Shown piece by piece: positions 37,476-45,927 of a stretch of 62,922 nt of DNA (positions are counted from its first letter, which is position 1; each line of letters starts with the position of its first letter). Under the pieces are notes generated by a model. That model was not told where the DNA came from, ran no database searches, and worked only from the letters and a program-made list of their open reading frames with translations. The translations under genes were made by a program, and so were the position numbers. Source of the DNA: an uncultured Clostridium sp. (GTDB lineage Bacteria; Bacillota; Clostridia; TANB77; CAG-508); the NCBI GenBank assembly GCA_948471055.1, contig CAOKQZ010000009.1:1-62922 (forward strand), given 5' to 3'.

Positions 37476-39320
37476 ATGCATAAAAAAGAAAAGTTATGTA
37501 AAATGACTATAGGGGCACTGCTCCGAGGAAATACCTGTAAGACAGACATTACTATGTCTTATCTACATCAAAACAAGGCAGGTATCACATTGGTGGCACT
37601 CGTAATCACCATTATTATATTATTAATATTATCTGCTATAATTGTTACTCTAGGAGTAGGACAAAATGGAATATTACAACGAGCACAATATGCAAGGAAA
37701 GAATATGAAGGAGCACAAGTAAATGAGTCGAAAACGTTAGAAGATTTATATACATTGAATTTTGAAAAAAAAGATCAAAACATCAATATGGCATTAGAAG
37801 TAAAAGAATGGTTAAAAAGATTAGGAAATGAAGCGATTACAGTAGACGACATAGTAAATAAGAAATTATTAAACAAATTAATGAATTCCAAAAATGCGGT
37901 AGATTACATGGTAACCAATAATCAAATTATGGAAGCTGTTTTAAATTCAGAGGATGCGATAAGAGAATTATCAAAATCAGATTATGCAGGCTATAAAATT
38001 TATACGAATAATGAATTATGGGAAAAACTAAAAGCATGTGAATATTTTAATGTATTTCATGAAAATCGTTCAATTGTACCGATATTAACAAATAATACAT
38101 CATCGGAATTAGGGACTGCGGAAGCAAGTTATGCAGTAGAATTTCCAGCTTATTCGGTGTTTGGAGAAAATCAAGTATGGATACCAGCTTATGAAAATGC
38201 ATCCCCAAAAGGAGCATATGCAAGATTTTATTTTAACGAAGAAAATTATGTAGTATATGCATATAGTTTTGACACAACCATGAATGGTTATGGATATGCA
38301 AGCTCAGCAACAATTAATATTATTGGAAAAAAGGCAGAAGAATGGAAGCCATTAGAGGAGGAGATTCAAGTTGCATATAATAGTGGAGTAACAAGAAATT
38401 ATTCAGAAATCATCGATTCGAAAGAGGTAGTAAATGGAGTAGGTCTACAATTTACATCAGATACAGTAATAAGAACAGGATCATATTGTGGCTATGTTTC
38501 TAACTTAAGATTATATGGTTTTAAGATAGAATCTAATACCGGAGGCAATTTCAATAATGAAATAAAAATGGAAAGTGATTTAGAACAGTGGTTGGAAGGA
38601 TTAGGTGATAATGCCATTACTCTAGAAGACATTATGGATACGCACGTATTATTAAAGAAACTAGTAGATTCGAAACAATCAGATGATTATATGGTAACAA
38701 ATTCTAATATTACAGATACCATGTTTCAATCAAAAAATGCGGTTATAATATTATCAAAATCAGATTATGCAGGCTATAAAATTTATACGAATAATGAATT
38801 ATGGGAAAAACTAAAAGCATGTGAATATTTTAATGTATTTCATGAAAATCGTTCAATTGTACCGATATTAACAAATAATACATCATCGGAATTAGGGACT
38901 GCGGAAGCAAGTTATGCAGTAGAATTTCCAGCTTATTCGGTGTTTGGAGAAAATCAAGTATGGATACCAGCTTATGAAAATGCATCCCCAAAAGGAGCAT
39001 ATGCAAGATTTTATTTTAACGAAGAAAATTATGTAGTATATGCATATAGTTTTGACACAACCATGAATGGTTATGGATATGCAAGCTCAGCAACAATTAA
39101 TATTATTGGAAAAAAGGCAGAAGAATGGAAGCCATTAGAGGAGGAGATTCAAGTTGCATATAATAGTGGAGTAACAAGAAATTATTCAGAAATCATCGAT
39201 TCGAAAGAGGTAGTAAATGGAGTAGGTCTACAATTTACATCAGATACAGTAATAAGAACAGGATCATATTGTGGCTATGTTTTTAACTTAAGATTATATG
39301 GTTTTAAAGTAGAAAGATAG
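37476..39320 (+). CDS. Prepilin-like secreted protein with two near-identical domains
   Basis: A protein of about 614 residues. After a charged leader it has NKAGITLVALVITIIILLIL, a type IV pilin-like membrane helix. Then come two copies of a domain of about 185 residues, each introduced by a short divergent segment (KEWLKRLGNEAITVDDI versus EQWLEGLGDNAITLEDI). The two domains are almost identical (one Ser/Phe difference). A 27-bp unit containing ATG and GGAGG is duplicated at 37422-37475, giving three possible starts (37422, 37449, 37476); the last two have a ribosome site 13 bases upstream. Function unknown; surface exposure is inferred. Confidence 0.65.
   Translation: MHKKEKLCKMTIGALLRGNTCKTDITMSYLHQNKAGITLVALVITIIILLILSAIIVTLGVGQNGILQRAQYARKEYEGAQVNESKTLEDLYTLNFEKKDQNINMALEVKEWLKRLGNEAITVDDIVNKKLLNKLMNSKNAVDYMVTNNQIMEAVLNSEDAIRELSKSDYAGYKIYTNNELWEKLKACEYFNVFHENRSIVPILTNNTSSELGTAEASYAVEFPAYSVFGENQVWIPAYENASPKGAYARFYFNEENYVVYAYSFDTTMNGYGYASSATINIIGKKAEEWKPLEEEIQVAYNSGVTRNYSEIIDSKEVVNGVGLQFTSDTVIRTGSYCGYVSNLRLYGFKIESNTGGNFNNEIKMESDLEQWLEGLGDNAITLEDIMDTHVLLKKLVDSKQSDDYMVTNSNITDTMFQSKNAVIILSKSDYAGYKIYTNNELWEKLKACEYFNVFHENRSIVPILTNNTSSELGTAEASYAVEFPAYSVFGENQVWIPAYENASPKGAYARFYFNEENYVVYAYSFDTTMNGYGYASSATINIIGKKAEEWKPLEEEIQVAYNSGVTRNYSEIIDSKEVVNGVGLQFTSDTVIRTGSYCGYVFNLRLYGFKVER
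37968..38524 (+). repeat. 557-bp direct repeat, copy 1
   Basis: Matches 38751-39307 at a constant offset of 783 bases with one difference noticed (TTTCTAAC versus TTTTTAAC near 38500/39283). In frame within the same gene. Confidence 0.85.
38751..39307 (+). repeat. 557-bp direct repeat, copy 2
   Basis: Second copy of the intragenic repeat at 37968-38524. Near-identity implies a recent duplication or ongoing gene conversion. Confidence 0.85.
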
Positions 39321-39331
39321 GAGACTATAGT

Positions 39332-39370
39332 AAAAGAACGAAGAAATTATTCAATTCTTCGTTCTTTTTG
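39332..39370. terminator. Bidirectional terminator
   Basis: AAAGAACGAAGAA pairs with TTCTTCGTTCTTT (39333-39367); it ends the repeat-protein gene and the convergent gene at 39347, whose coding end it overlaps. Confidence 0.75.
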
Positions 39371-39583
39371 TTCCTTACTTCCACACATACGGTCATATTC
39401 TTTGCATTTAATTTTATAATCCATTTGTTGTGCCAAATAGCGATAATACATATATGCCTGTTCATATTGCACAATCGGATTAAACATAGGGTCTTGGTAC
39501 ATGGCATCATTTGCCAAATTTGGATTAAAGGTCATATTATCATATGGTGGTGGAAATCCACTAAAATCGGTATTGCGTTCCAT
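39347..39583 (-). CDS. Small protein rich in Asn, Pro, Tyr and Met
   Basis: A 78-residue protein (NTDFSGFPPPYDN, MYQDPMFNPIVQYEQ) with a charged, helical C-terminus. Composition recalls spore-coat-like or surface proteins, but nothing firm can be said. AGGAGTG lies 7 bases before ATG 39583. It is 60 bases from the ylbJ-like gene on the same strand, but downstream of it. Confidence 0.55.
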   Translation of the reverse strand: MERNTDFSGFPPPYDNMTFNPNLANDAMYQDPMFNPIVQYEQAYMYYRYLAQQMDYKIKCKEYDRMCGSKEQKERRIE

Positions 39584-39642
39584 TTTTTATCACTCCTATT
39601 ATTTAGAATACTTCTTTAACAACGTATTCAAAAGAATGTTTT

Positions 39643-40825
39643 TTATGACACTCTTTTTGTTTTCTTTTTGGGGTATAGAAAATAAGCAAAACTAATAGCA
39701 ATGGCTAAGATAGATAGCCCCAAAATAGGAGAAGCAGATTTTGTAATTGTTTCCACATTTGTTGAAACAACTTGGGTAATATCGAAGTTGAAAATAGGAA
39801 AAATGTGGATAAATAGTGCCGTTAAAAAACTCGCCAAAGTTCCTTGCAATAGCTTCCCCCAAAAATAAGCTTTTATGGAAATGTCCGATTTTGAGGTAAT
39901 ACTAAGTACTTGTAAAAGTACACTAAAGCCCCCAAAACCAAGTAAAAAGGAACATATGATGATATTACTAGAAATAGCCTTTTGGCTAATTTCACAAACC
40001 AAACGTAAGCCATTGGTTAGCTCTAAAATACCAGAGGCGATTGGTGTAATAAAGTGGTTCGAAATACCCAATAGACGACAAAAGGGAGTAAAAATCGTAT
40101 GAACAAGTGTAAAAAATTGACACTCGTTTAAAATAGAAAGAATAACACTAAATAGCACAACAAAACCACCAATCACAAAAATGGTGTGAATGGCATTTAA
40201 AATACTATTTGCTAAAACCTCTCCTAAGTTTGAAAAAGTAACCGAAGAGTTGGTAGTAGACATCATATGGGAATGGATTTTTTCCTTATCTTGATATTTC
40301 CAAAAACGAAAGAAAAATCCAACCAAAATACAACTTAATAGATGAGTAAGAAATAGTAGTATACCAATTTGAGTATTACCAAATAGGGTAACACCAACTG
40401 TTCCAATAATAAACAAAGGACCAGAATTATTGGTAAAGGCAAGAAGCCTTTCAGCCTCTGCTTTTGTACATAACCCATCTTGCCTAAACTTTGTAACAAT
40501 TTTTGCACCTACCGGATAGCCAGAAATAATTCCCATAATAAAAGCATAAGCACCGATTCCCGGAACATGAAAAATAGGTCTCATCCATTTTGAAAAAATT
40601 TTACCAACATGGGAGACAACTGAAGTATGACTTAATAATTCAGTCGCAATAAAAAAAGGAAGAAGAGCGGGAACTACGGAATTTGCCCATAAGAGTAACC
40701 CGAGATTTTGTTGCTTGTAGATTGCTTTTCGAAAAAAGCACCAAAAAAACAGTAAAACACACAAACAAAAAAGGCAAAACGTTCTTTCGAAAGGACAAAC
40801 AAATCAAACTAATACCACGTTTCAT
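39643..40825 (-). CDS. ylbJ: YlbJ-type sporulation integral membrane protein, with +1 shift at CGG
   Basis: From ATG 40825 (GAGGAG 8 bases upstream), frame 0 encodes MKRGISLICLSFRKN and one membrane helix, ending ...QATKS at CGG (plus 40700-40702). Skipping the C gives GLLLWANSVVPALLPFF and a 393-residue polytopic protein. MGIISGYPVGAKIV and LAFTNNSGPLFIIGTVG are hallmark segments of the YlbJ/nucleoside-recognition family. YlbJ is needed for spore formation in Bacillus, so its presence hints at an endospore-forming host. It has about ten membrane helices. Confidence 0.85.
40700..40702 (-). other. CGG +1 recoding site 6 (ylbJ-like)
   Basis: TCT-CGG-GTT in frame 0; skipping C gives TCT-GGG-TTA. 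Confidence 0.8.
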
Positions 40826-40956
40826 TACAAACACTCCTCACTAAAAAATGTTACAGCTTAGATTTAGTAGCATGAATCTATTATTACATGGAAGCGGATT
40901 GCAAAGTACATACTCTAAACAGTAGCAAAAAGTTACTAATATATATGAAAAAAATC

Positions 40957-40985
40957 TTGTAATATGCCTAAGGGTATGATATAGT
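40957..40985 (+). promoter_or_regulatory. Promoter of the tagO-like gene
   Basis: TTGTAA (40957-40962), 17 bases, TATAGT (40980-40985). Confidence 0.5.
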
Positions 40986-41026
40986 TGTAAAAGTAAGAAA
41001 ACAAAATAAGAAGTAGGGGGCTTATT

Positions 41027-42266
41027 ATGTGGGGAGATATTGCAATCGCATTTTTACTAGCGTTTATCACTGCATTTGTTATTACACCATACACCATAAA
41101 ATTAGCCAAAAAAGTAGGAGCAATTGATTTACCAAAAGATGAAAGAAGAGTTAACAAAAAGCCTATGCCAAGATTAGGAGGGCTTGCAGTTATTGCTGGC
41201 TTTTTAGTATCGATTGTGTATTTAATTGCGATTTTAGGAATTGAAGGAAGTCTTAATTTACGGAGCAGATGGCTATAATATTAAATTATCGGGATTTTTA
41301 CTAGGCGCATTGGTCATTATTATTACTTGTTTTATTGATGATGTAAAAGGCTTACCAGCGTTAGTAAAACTAGTAGCACAAATAGTAGCAGCCGTTATTG
41401 TTATGAAAAGTGGAATTAGTATAGAACATATTAGCATACCTTTTTTCGATGAAGAAGGATTTACGGAATTAAATCACATCTTTTCGACCATACTAACCTT
41501 AGGGTGGATTGTGGGAATTACAAATGCAATTAATCTAATTGATGGATTAGATGGACTTTCCTCTGGAATTTCATTAATATCTTGTTTATCGCTATTAATT
41601 ATCTTTTCCTTAAATGGTTCGCCAATTATTGCCATACTTATGATAACGGCTTTGGCTGGTGCGCTTGCAGGATTTTTGCCATTTAATTTTAATCCTGCCA
41701 AAACCTTTATTGGAGATGCTGGTTCTAACTTTTTGGGCTTTTCACTAGCCGTCATTTCCATTTTAGGAATTGCCAAAACTTATACATTAATTGTAATTGT
41801 AGCACCACTTATTGTATTAGCACTTCCTGTATTTGATACCTTATTTGCTATTGTAAGAAGAGTGATAAAAGGGAAATCTTTAAAAGCAGTAATTATGCCA
41901 GATAAAGGTCATTTGCACCATAAAATGTTAAAAAACGGATTTACTCAAAAAGAAGCAGTATTAATTTTATATGGAATTAGTGCAACTCTTGGAATGTTTG
42001 CCATTGTCCTATTAGAAAGTGGTATTTGGAAAGCAATTTCTTTTGCATTAATTGTAATAGCCGTTATTGCACTCGGCTATAAGAATATGTTTAAATTAAG
42101 AGGAGGTGAAGATATGTATAAATGTTTAGCATGTGGTTATGAATATAACCCAGAAGTAGGAGACCCAGATAATGGTATTGCACCAGGAACAGCATTTGAA
42201 GATTTACCAGATACATGGGTATGCCCATTATGTGGAGTAGGAAAAGATATGTTTGAAGAAGAATAA
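41027..42266 (+). CDS. tagO: TagO/WecA-type phosphoglycosyl transferase fused in frame to rubredoxin, with +1 shift at CGG
   Basis: Frame 0 from ATG 41027 ends ...IEGSLNL at CGG (41261-41263). Skipping the C gives [15 protein letters not shown] and the rest of an integral membrane enzyme that links sugar phosphate to undecaprenyl phosphate. Motifs: [63 protein letters not shown]. The frame then runs without a stop into a 50-residue rubredoxin domain (CLACGY...CPLCGVG). The total is 412 residues; the transferase alone would be 362, close to the family norm. A perfect AGGAGGTGA inside the junction suggests that rubredoxin is also translated separately. Confidence 0.87.
41261..41263 (+). other. 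CGG +1 recoding site 7 (tagO)
   Basis: TTA-CGG-AGC in frame 0; skipping C gives TTA-GGA-GCA. Confidence 0.8.
42114..42266 (+). CDS. Rubredoxin (internal start in the tagO frame)
   Basis: A 50-residue rubredoxin: [20 protein letters not shown], with CxxC pairs CLAC and CPLC that bind one iron. ATG 42114 is preceded by AGGAGGTGA at an ideal distance. It is in the same frame as the transferase and no stop lies between. It is an electron carrier; with the rubrerythrin at 47396 it could detoxify peroxide. Confidence 0.75.
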   Translation: MYKCLACGYEYNPEVGDPDNGIAPGTAFEDLPDTWVCPLCGVGKDMFEEE

Positions 42267-42314
42267 AATAGGAAAGATTGGGTTACAATTCAGGTAAAGT
42301 AGTTATAATTTGGT

Positions 42315-42372
42315 TTTAAGAACCCCCAGTCAACTACGCAGGCAGCCCCCTTCAGTAAAGGGGGCTTTTCTT
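42315..42372 (-). repeat. Dispersed palindromic repeat, copy B (inverted)
   Basis: TAAGAACCCCCAG then GCAGCCCCCTT/AAAGGGGGC followed by TTTTC; the inverse of copies at 34950 and 47293, but with a divergent middle. In this orientation it also works as a terminator for tagO/rubredoxin. Confidence 0.65.
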
Positions 42373-42428
42373 TGCAATTTTTACTATGGTATGATATAAT
42401 TTGCTTGTGAAGAAAGAGGGAATGAAGA

Positions 42429-43313
42429 ATGGAAAATCATGATCGAATTGTTAAGATGTTAGCTTATAATGGAAGAATCAATATTCTATGTGCCAATACC
42501 ACAAGGCTAGTAGAAAAAGCAAGAAATACCCATGACTTAAGCCCAGTGGCAACGGCTGCTTTTGGAAGAGCACTTACCATAAGTGCTTTAATGGCAGTGG
42601 GGATGAAAAATGAAAAGGATAAATTAACGGTTCAAATAAAAGGAAATGGCCCACTTGGTGGAATGTTAATTGTTTCGAATAACTTTCCAAAATTAAAAGG
42701 ATATGTACAAACCCCTGTGGTTAGTTTACCATTAAAAAATGGCAAATTAGATGTAGGAGGAGCTGTTGGAAAAGAAGGCTACTTAAATGTAGTAAAAGAT
42801 ATTGGGCTAAAAGAACCCTATACTGGAATGGTACCATTGGTTTCAGGAGAGATTGCAGAGGATTTTGTCTCTTATTTTGCAACTTCCGAACAAACGAATA
42901 CTGCCGTTAATTTGGGAGTATTGGTCGATAAAAATGGAGTAAGAAAAAGTGGTGGCTATATTGTAACACCTATGCCAGATGCTACCGAAGAGGACCTATT
43001 CATTTTAGAAAATCGAATAAGAGAAGCAAAACCGTTAAGCCAGATGCTAGAGGAGGGCATGAGCTTACTTGAAATTGCAAAAGACTTAACAGGGGATGAC
43101 AAAGTGCAAATTGTAGAAGATAGTATTATGCCATTATATGAATGTGATTGTAGCAAGGAAAAAATAGAAAGAGGATTAATTTCGCTTGGAAAAAAAGAAT
43201 TACAAGATATGATAGAGACAAACGTAAATATTGAAACCGTATGCCATTTTTGTAACAAAAAATATCATTTTACAAAAGAAGAATTACAAAAATTAATAGA
43301 AACAATACAATAA
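42429..43313 (+). CDS. hslO: Redox-regulated chaperone Hsp33
   Basis: A 294-residue protein: RALTISALMAVGMKNEKDKLTVQIKGNGPLGG-type N-terminal region (parts at residues 45-80), and the C-terminal zinc/redox switch YECDC...VCHFC (CxC and CxxC). It is a holdase activated by oxidative unfolding. It lies between repeat copy B and a bidirectional terminator. Confidence 0.93.
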   Translation: MENHDRIVKMLAYNGRINILCANTTRLVEKARNTHDLSPVATAAFGRALTISALMAVGMKNEKDKLTVQIKGNGPLGGMLIVSNNFPKLKGYVQTPVVSLPLKNGKLDVGGAVGKEGYLNVVKDIGLKEPYTGMVPLVSGEIAEDFVSYFATSEQTNTAVNLGVLVDKNGVRKSGGYIVTPMPDATEEDLFILENRIREAKPLSQMLEEGMSLLEIAKDLTGDDKVQIVEDSIMPLYECDCSKEKIERGLISLGKKELQDMIETNVNIETVCHFCNKKYHFTKEELQKLIETIQ

Positions 43314-43317
43314 ATTG

Positions 43318-43347
43318 TAGAGGTCGATGCCTACATCGACCTCTATA
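43318..43347. terminator. Bidirectional hairpin between hslO and ppaC
   Basis: TAGAGGTCGAT and its exact complement (43318-43345). Confidence 0.7.
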
Positions 43348-43352
43348 TCAAT

Positions 43353-44268
43353 TTATAACACATTTATAATGACAGGTGCTACTTGTTTTTTTCTAGAAAC
43401 TACACCTTCTAAAAATGCCATATTATTTTCTACAGTTTTAGAAAATGCCTTTTCAAAAACAGGAATATCTCCTAACACAATTGCTTGTGAATTGCTATTT
43501 AAAATATCGGTAATTAATAAAACAAATAAATTTGAGCCATGTTCATTCATAAAATTAGCCATTGCCTTTTCAATTGCTTCTTTATTTTGTAATACATCTT
43601 CAATACAAGCCGTATTTACTTGTGCAATTTGAACCTTATAATCTCCACTGGCAAATTCTTTGGAATCAATATTAATTAATTCCTCAGCAGTAAAGTCGCT
43701 TAAATCGGTTCCTGCTTTTAACATATCCAAACCATAAGTATGTATATCAATCTGAGCAACTTTAGCAAGTTCTTCACAAGCCGATATATCTTCATTCGTA
43801 CAAGTAGGGGATTTAAAAAGTAATGTATCCGAAATAATAGCAGAAAGCATTAAAATTGCTTCTTTTTTCTCAATTTCCATGCACTCTTCTTTAAATTTCT
43901 TATATAAAATAGTAGCAGTACATCCTACTGGTTCGGCACGATAATATAAAGGTTCAGTGGTTTCAAAATTAGCAATTCTATGGTGGTCAACAACGGTTTC
44001 AATTTTTGCTTTTTCAATACCAGTAGCACTTTGTGCAAATTCATTGTGGTCAACCAAAACAACAGGTTGTCCTTCTGAAACTTCAGAAATAAACCTAGGA
44101 GCCTCTATATTCAAGTAATTTAACACATAACCGTGTTTCCTTATTAATATCTCCAAGTCTTACGGCTTCTACATCAAAACCTAAATTGCTATCAAATTTT
44201 TCCATCACAAGACTAGAACAAATCGAATCCGTATCTGGGTTTTTATGTCCAAAAATAAGTGTTTTCAT
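43353..44268 (-). CDS. ppaC: Manganese-dependent (family II) inorganic pyrophosphatase, with +1 shift at CGG
   Basis: From ATG 44268 (GGAGAG upstream), frame 0 gives MKTLIFGHKNPDTDSICSS and on to GDINKET, then CGG (plus 44131-44133). Skipping the C gives GYVLNYLNIEAPRFISEV, VLVDHNE and VVDHHRI. The metal ligands of the DHH family (HKNPDTDS, DHNE, DHHR) are therefore spread over both frames. The joined length is 304 residues, as expected. It hydrolyses pyrophosphate, an essential reaction, so a dead gene would be surprising. Confidence 0.93.
44131..44133 (-). other. CGG +1 recoding site 8 (ppaC)
   Basis: ACA-CGG-TTA in frame 0; skipping C gives ACA-GGT-TAT. Confidence 0.85.
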
Positions 44269-44308
44269 ATTCATCTCTCCTCTAATAAAAATCTAACTAA
44301 TATGATAC

Positions 44309-44350
44309 AAAAAAAGTGATAAAAAATCAAGGTTTTTATCACTTTTTGTA
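44309..44350 (-). terminator. Terminator of deoD
   Basis: AAAAAGTGATAAAAA pairs with TTTTTATCACTTTTT (44311-44347), symmetrical, ending with Ts on the minus strand. Confidence 0.75.
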
Positions 44351-44364
44351 GGGAATATTGTAAA

Positions 44365-45089
44365 TTATTGTTCTAATATGGCACTTTCTAATCCCAACAA
44401 TATCATTTGATTTAGCGATTCTTGCCTTTGACTTGCAGTAGCTTCTTCATGGTAGTAGTAAGAATCAACAACAGTAAGAAGACAGCTTGCATTTTTTCCA
44501 AGCAAATGTGCATTGTAGAATAAGGCAAATGCTTCCATTTCAGCTCCTGTTATGTTGTATTCTTGAGGAATGCGGTTTTGCATTTTTGCCATATCGGTCA
44601 TATAGCGGTCAAAAACTTCACCGCATAAGGTATTTGCTTTTACGATTGGAATAGATAAGGTATTAGCAGTATGTTCAATTTTGGCATTTAATTGATTGCT
44701 AGAACCAATATAATGGCAATTTTTATTATTCATGGAAAGAGCATAATTACTTTCTGTGAAGGTATGGTCCACTAAAACCAAGTCAAACATTTTTAAATCT
44801 TTTGTATATCCTCCACAAGAACCAAGGCGAAGGATATTTTCTACTCCATAATAATGGTACAATTCATAAGAATAAATCCCCATGCTTGGAATTCCCATAC
44901 CGAGATGCCATTACGGTTAATTCTGTTCCTTTATAGGTTCCAGTATAAGCATAAATGTTACGAACCGAACTTACCAATTTTGCATTTTCGAAATAAGTGT
45001 CGGCAATTAATTTGGCACGAAGAGGGTCTCCTGGCATTAAAACGGTTTTTGCAATTTCTCCGAAATTTTGCTTCAATATGTGGTGTCAT
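44365..45089 (-). CDS. deoD: Purine nucleoside phosphorylase DeoD, with two +1 shifts at CGG
   Basis: ATG 45089 follows AGGAGG by 6 bases. Frame 0 gives MTPHIEAKF then CGG (plus 45060-45062). Skipping the C gives GEIAKTVLMPGDPLRAKLIA and on to VTVMAS, then a second CGG (plus 44900-44902). Skipping that C gives GMGIPSMGIYSYELY and the remainder. The joined protein is 240 residues, normal for DeoD. Motifs: MPGDPLRAK, RLGSCGG (phosphate site), TGAEMEAFAL (substrate glutamate). Three reading frames are needed for one protein, each junction being a CGG. Confidence 0.93.
44900..44902 (-). other. CGG +1 recoding site 10 (deoD, second)
   Basis: TCT-CGG-TAT in the current frame; skipping C gives TCT-GGT-ATG, restoring S-G-M-G. 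Confidence 0.87.
45060..45062 (-). other. CGG +1 recoding site 9 (deoD, first)
   Basis: TTT-CGG-AGA in frame 0; skipping C gives TTT-GGA-GAA, restoring F-G-E. Confidence 0.87.
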
Positions 45090-45239
45090 AACAAACCTCC
45101 TAAATTCTGGGTCGATATAGAATCGCCCCTTGCATGTCATTATTATATAACAAATTTTATAAAATAGTCTATAGAAAATCGACAAAACTTAAGTAATCAT
45201 GATAAAATGTATCTAAATAAAAATAAAGAGGTAAAAGAT

Positions 45240-45725
45240 ATGCAATATGTAGATATAACAAATCAATATAAGGAACAAAGGCAATATCAAGTAAAAAAAC
45301 GAAAGTATTTTATAGATGATGATGGAAATAAATATAGAGTTAATGGTAGACAGGTAATATTAAAAACGACAGAAAGCGAAATGGAGGTAGCTAAAGTATT
45401 AGGCAAAACATTTGGAGGAAAGGTTAATCTTGTTCCAGTTGTACTACAACCTAAAGGAATACAAACACCAGACTATATCATAAACAATCAAAAGTTTGAT
45501 TTAAAACAAATTTTTGGAAATGGAAAAAATACATTAGATACTGCTATCAATAAAAAGAAAAAGCAATCACACAACTTTATTTTTGATATTACTAAAACAG
45601 AGATGAAAAAAGAGCAAGCCTTATTACAAATAGAGAAAATATATAATGCTAAAAATAGAATGTGGGTAAATATGATTATATTACTCAAAGATAATGAAGT
45701 GCTAAATATATTTAAACGAAAATAA
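45240..45725 (+). CDS. BECR/CdiA-like RNase toxin domain protein
   Basis: A 161-residue protein. The C-terminal 90 residues (TPDYIINNQKFDLKQI, NNFIFDITK-like HNFIFDITK, RMWVNMIILLKDN, IFKRK) resemble the BECR-fold RNase domains found at the end of CdiA toxins and phage MuF proteins; this is from memory. Here the domain is a stand-alone protein with a charged N-terminal region. ATG 45240 has AGAGGT upstream; the frame could start at 45207. No immunity gene is visible next to it, but a promoter-driven antisense RNA converges on its 3' end. Confidence 0.5.
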   Translation: MQYVDITNQYKEQRQYQVKKRKYFIDDDGNKYRVNGRQVILKTTESEMEVAKVLGKTFGGKVNLVPVVLQPKGIQTPDYIINNQKFDLKQIFGNGKNTLDTAINKKKKQSHNFIFDITKTEMKKEQALLQIEKIYNAKNRMWVNMIILLKDNEVLNIFKRK

Positions 45726-45782
45726 AGCGAGAGGGTGGTGCACTCCATAGGGAGCACATACCCTCTCTAATAATTAATTATT
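45716..45782 (-). ncRNA. Small hairpin RNA convergent with the BECR-like gene
   Basis: The transcript predicted from the promoter at 45789-45817 folds into a long hairpin: GAGAGGGT/ACCCTCTC (45729-45767) enclosing CTCC/GGAG, then CTTTATTTT. It overlaps the 3' end of the toxin-like gene by about 10 bases. The loop segment TCCC...TGGAGT resembles that of the RNA at 58793. It could be just a bidirectional terminator, but the facing promoter argues for an RNA. Confidence 0.5.
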
Positions 45783-45788
45783 AACTTA

Positions 45789-45817
45789 ATTATACTATGA
45801 ATTAAGCTAATAATCAA
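45789..45817 (-). promoter_or_regulatory. Promoter of the small hairpin RNA
   Basis: On the minus strand, TTGATT (45817-45812), 17 bases, TATAAT (45794-45789). Confidence 0.55.
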
Positions 45818-45927
45818 TAGTTTATGCAAAAAAATCTTAAATATGCGTGTATATAGAAACCCCACAAAATAGTCTAGAAAAAAGCGACAAAATGTGATAA
45901 AATAATATTATTCTAAGGAGGCATAAT

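Noticed and set aside
37968..39307. CRISPR array or DGR because of repeats
   Set aside because: Only two long coding repeats, no short regularly spaced units, no cas genes; the only RT in the window is a retron RT with its own msr-msd, not a DGR RT with template and variable repeats.
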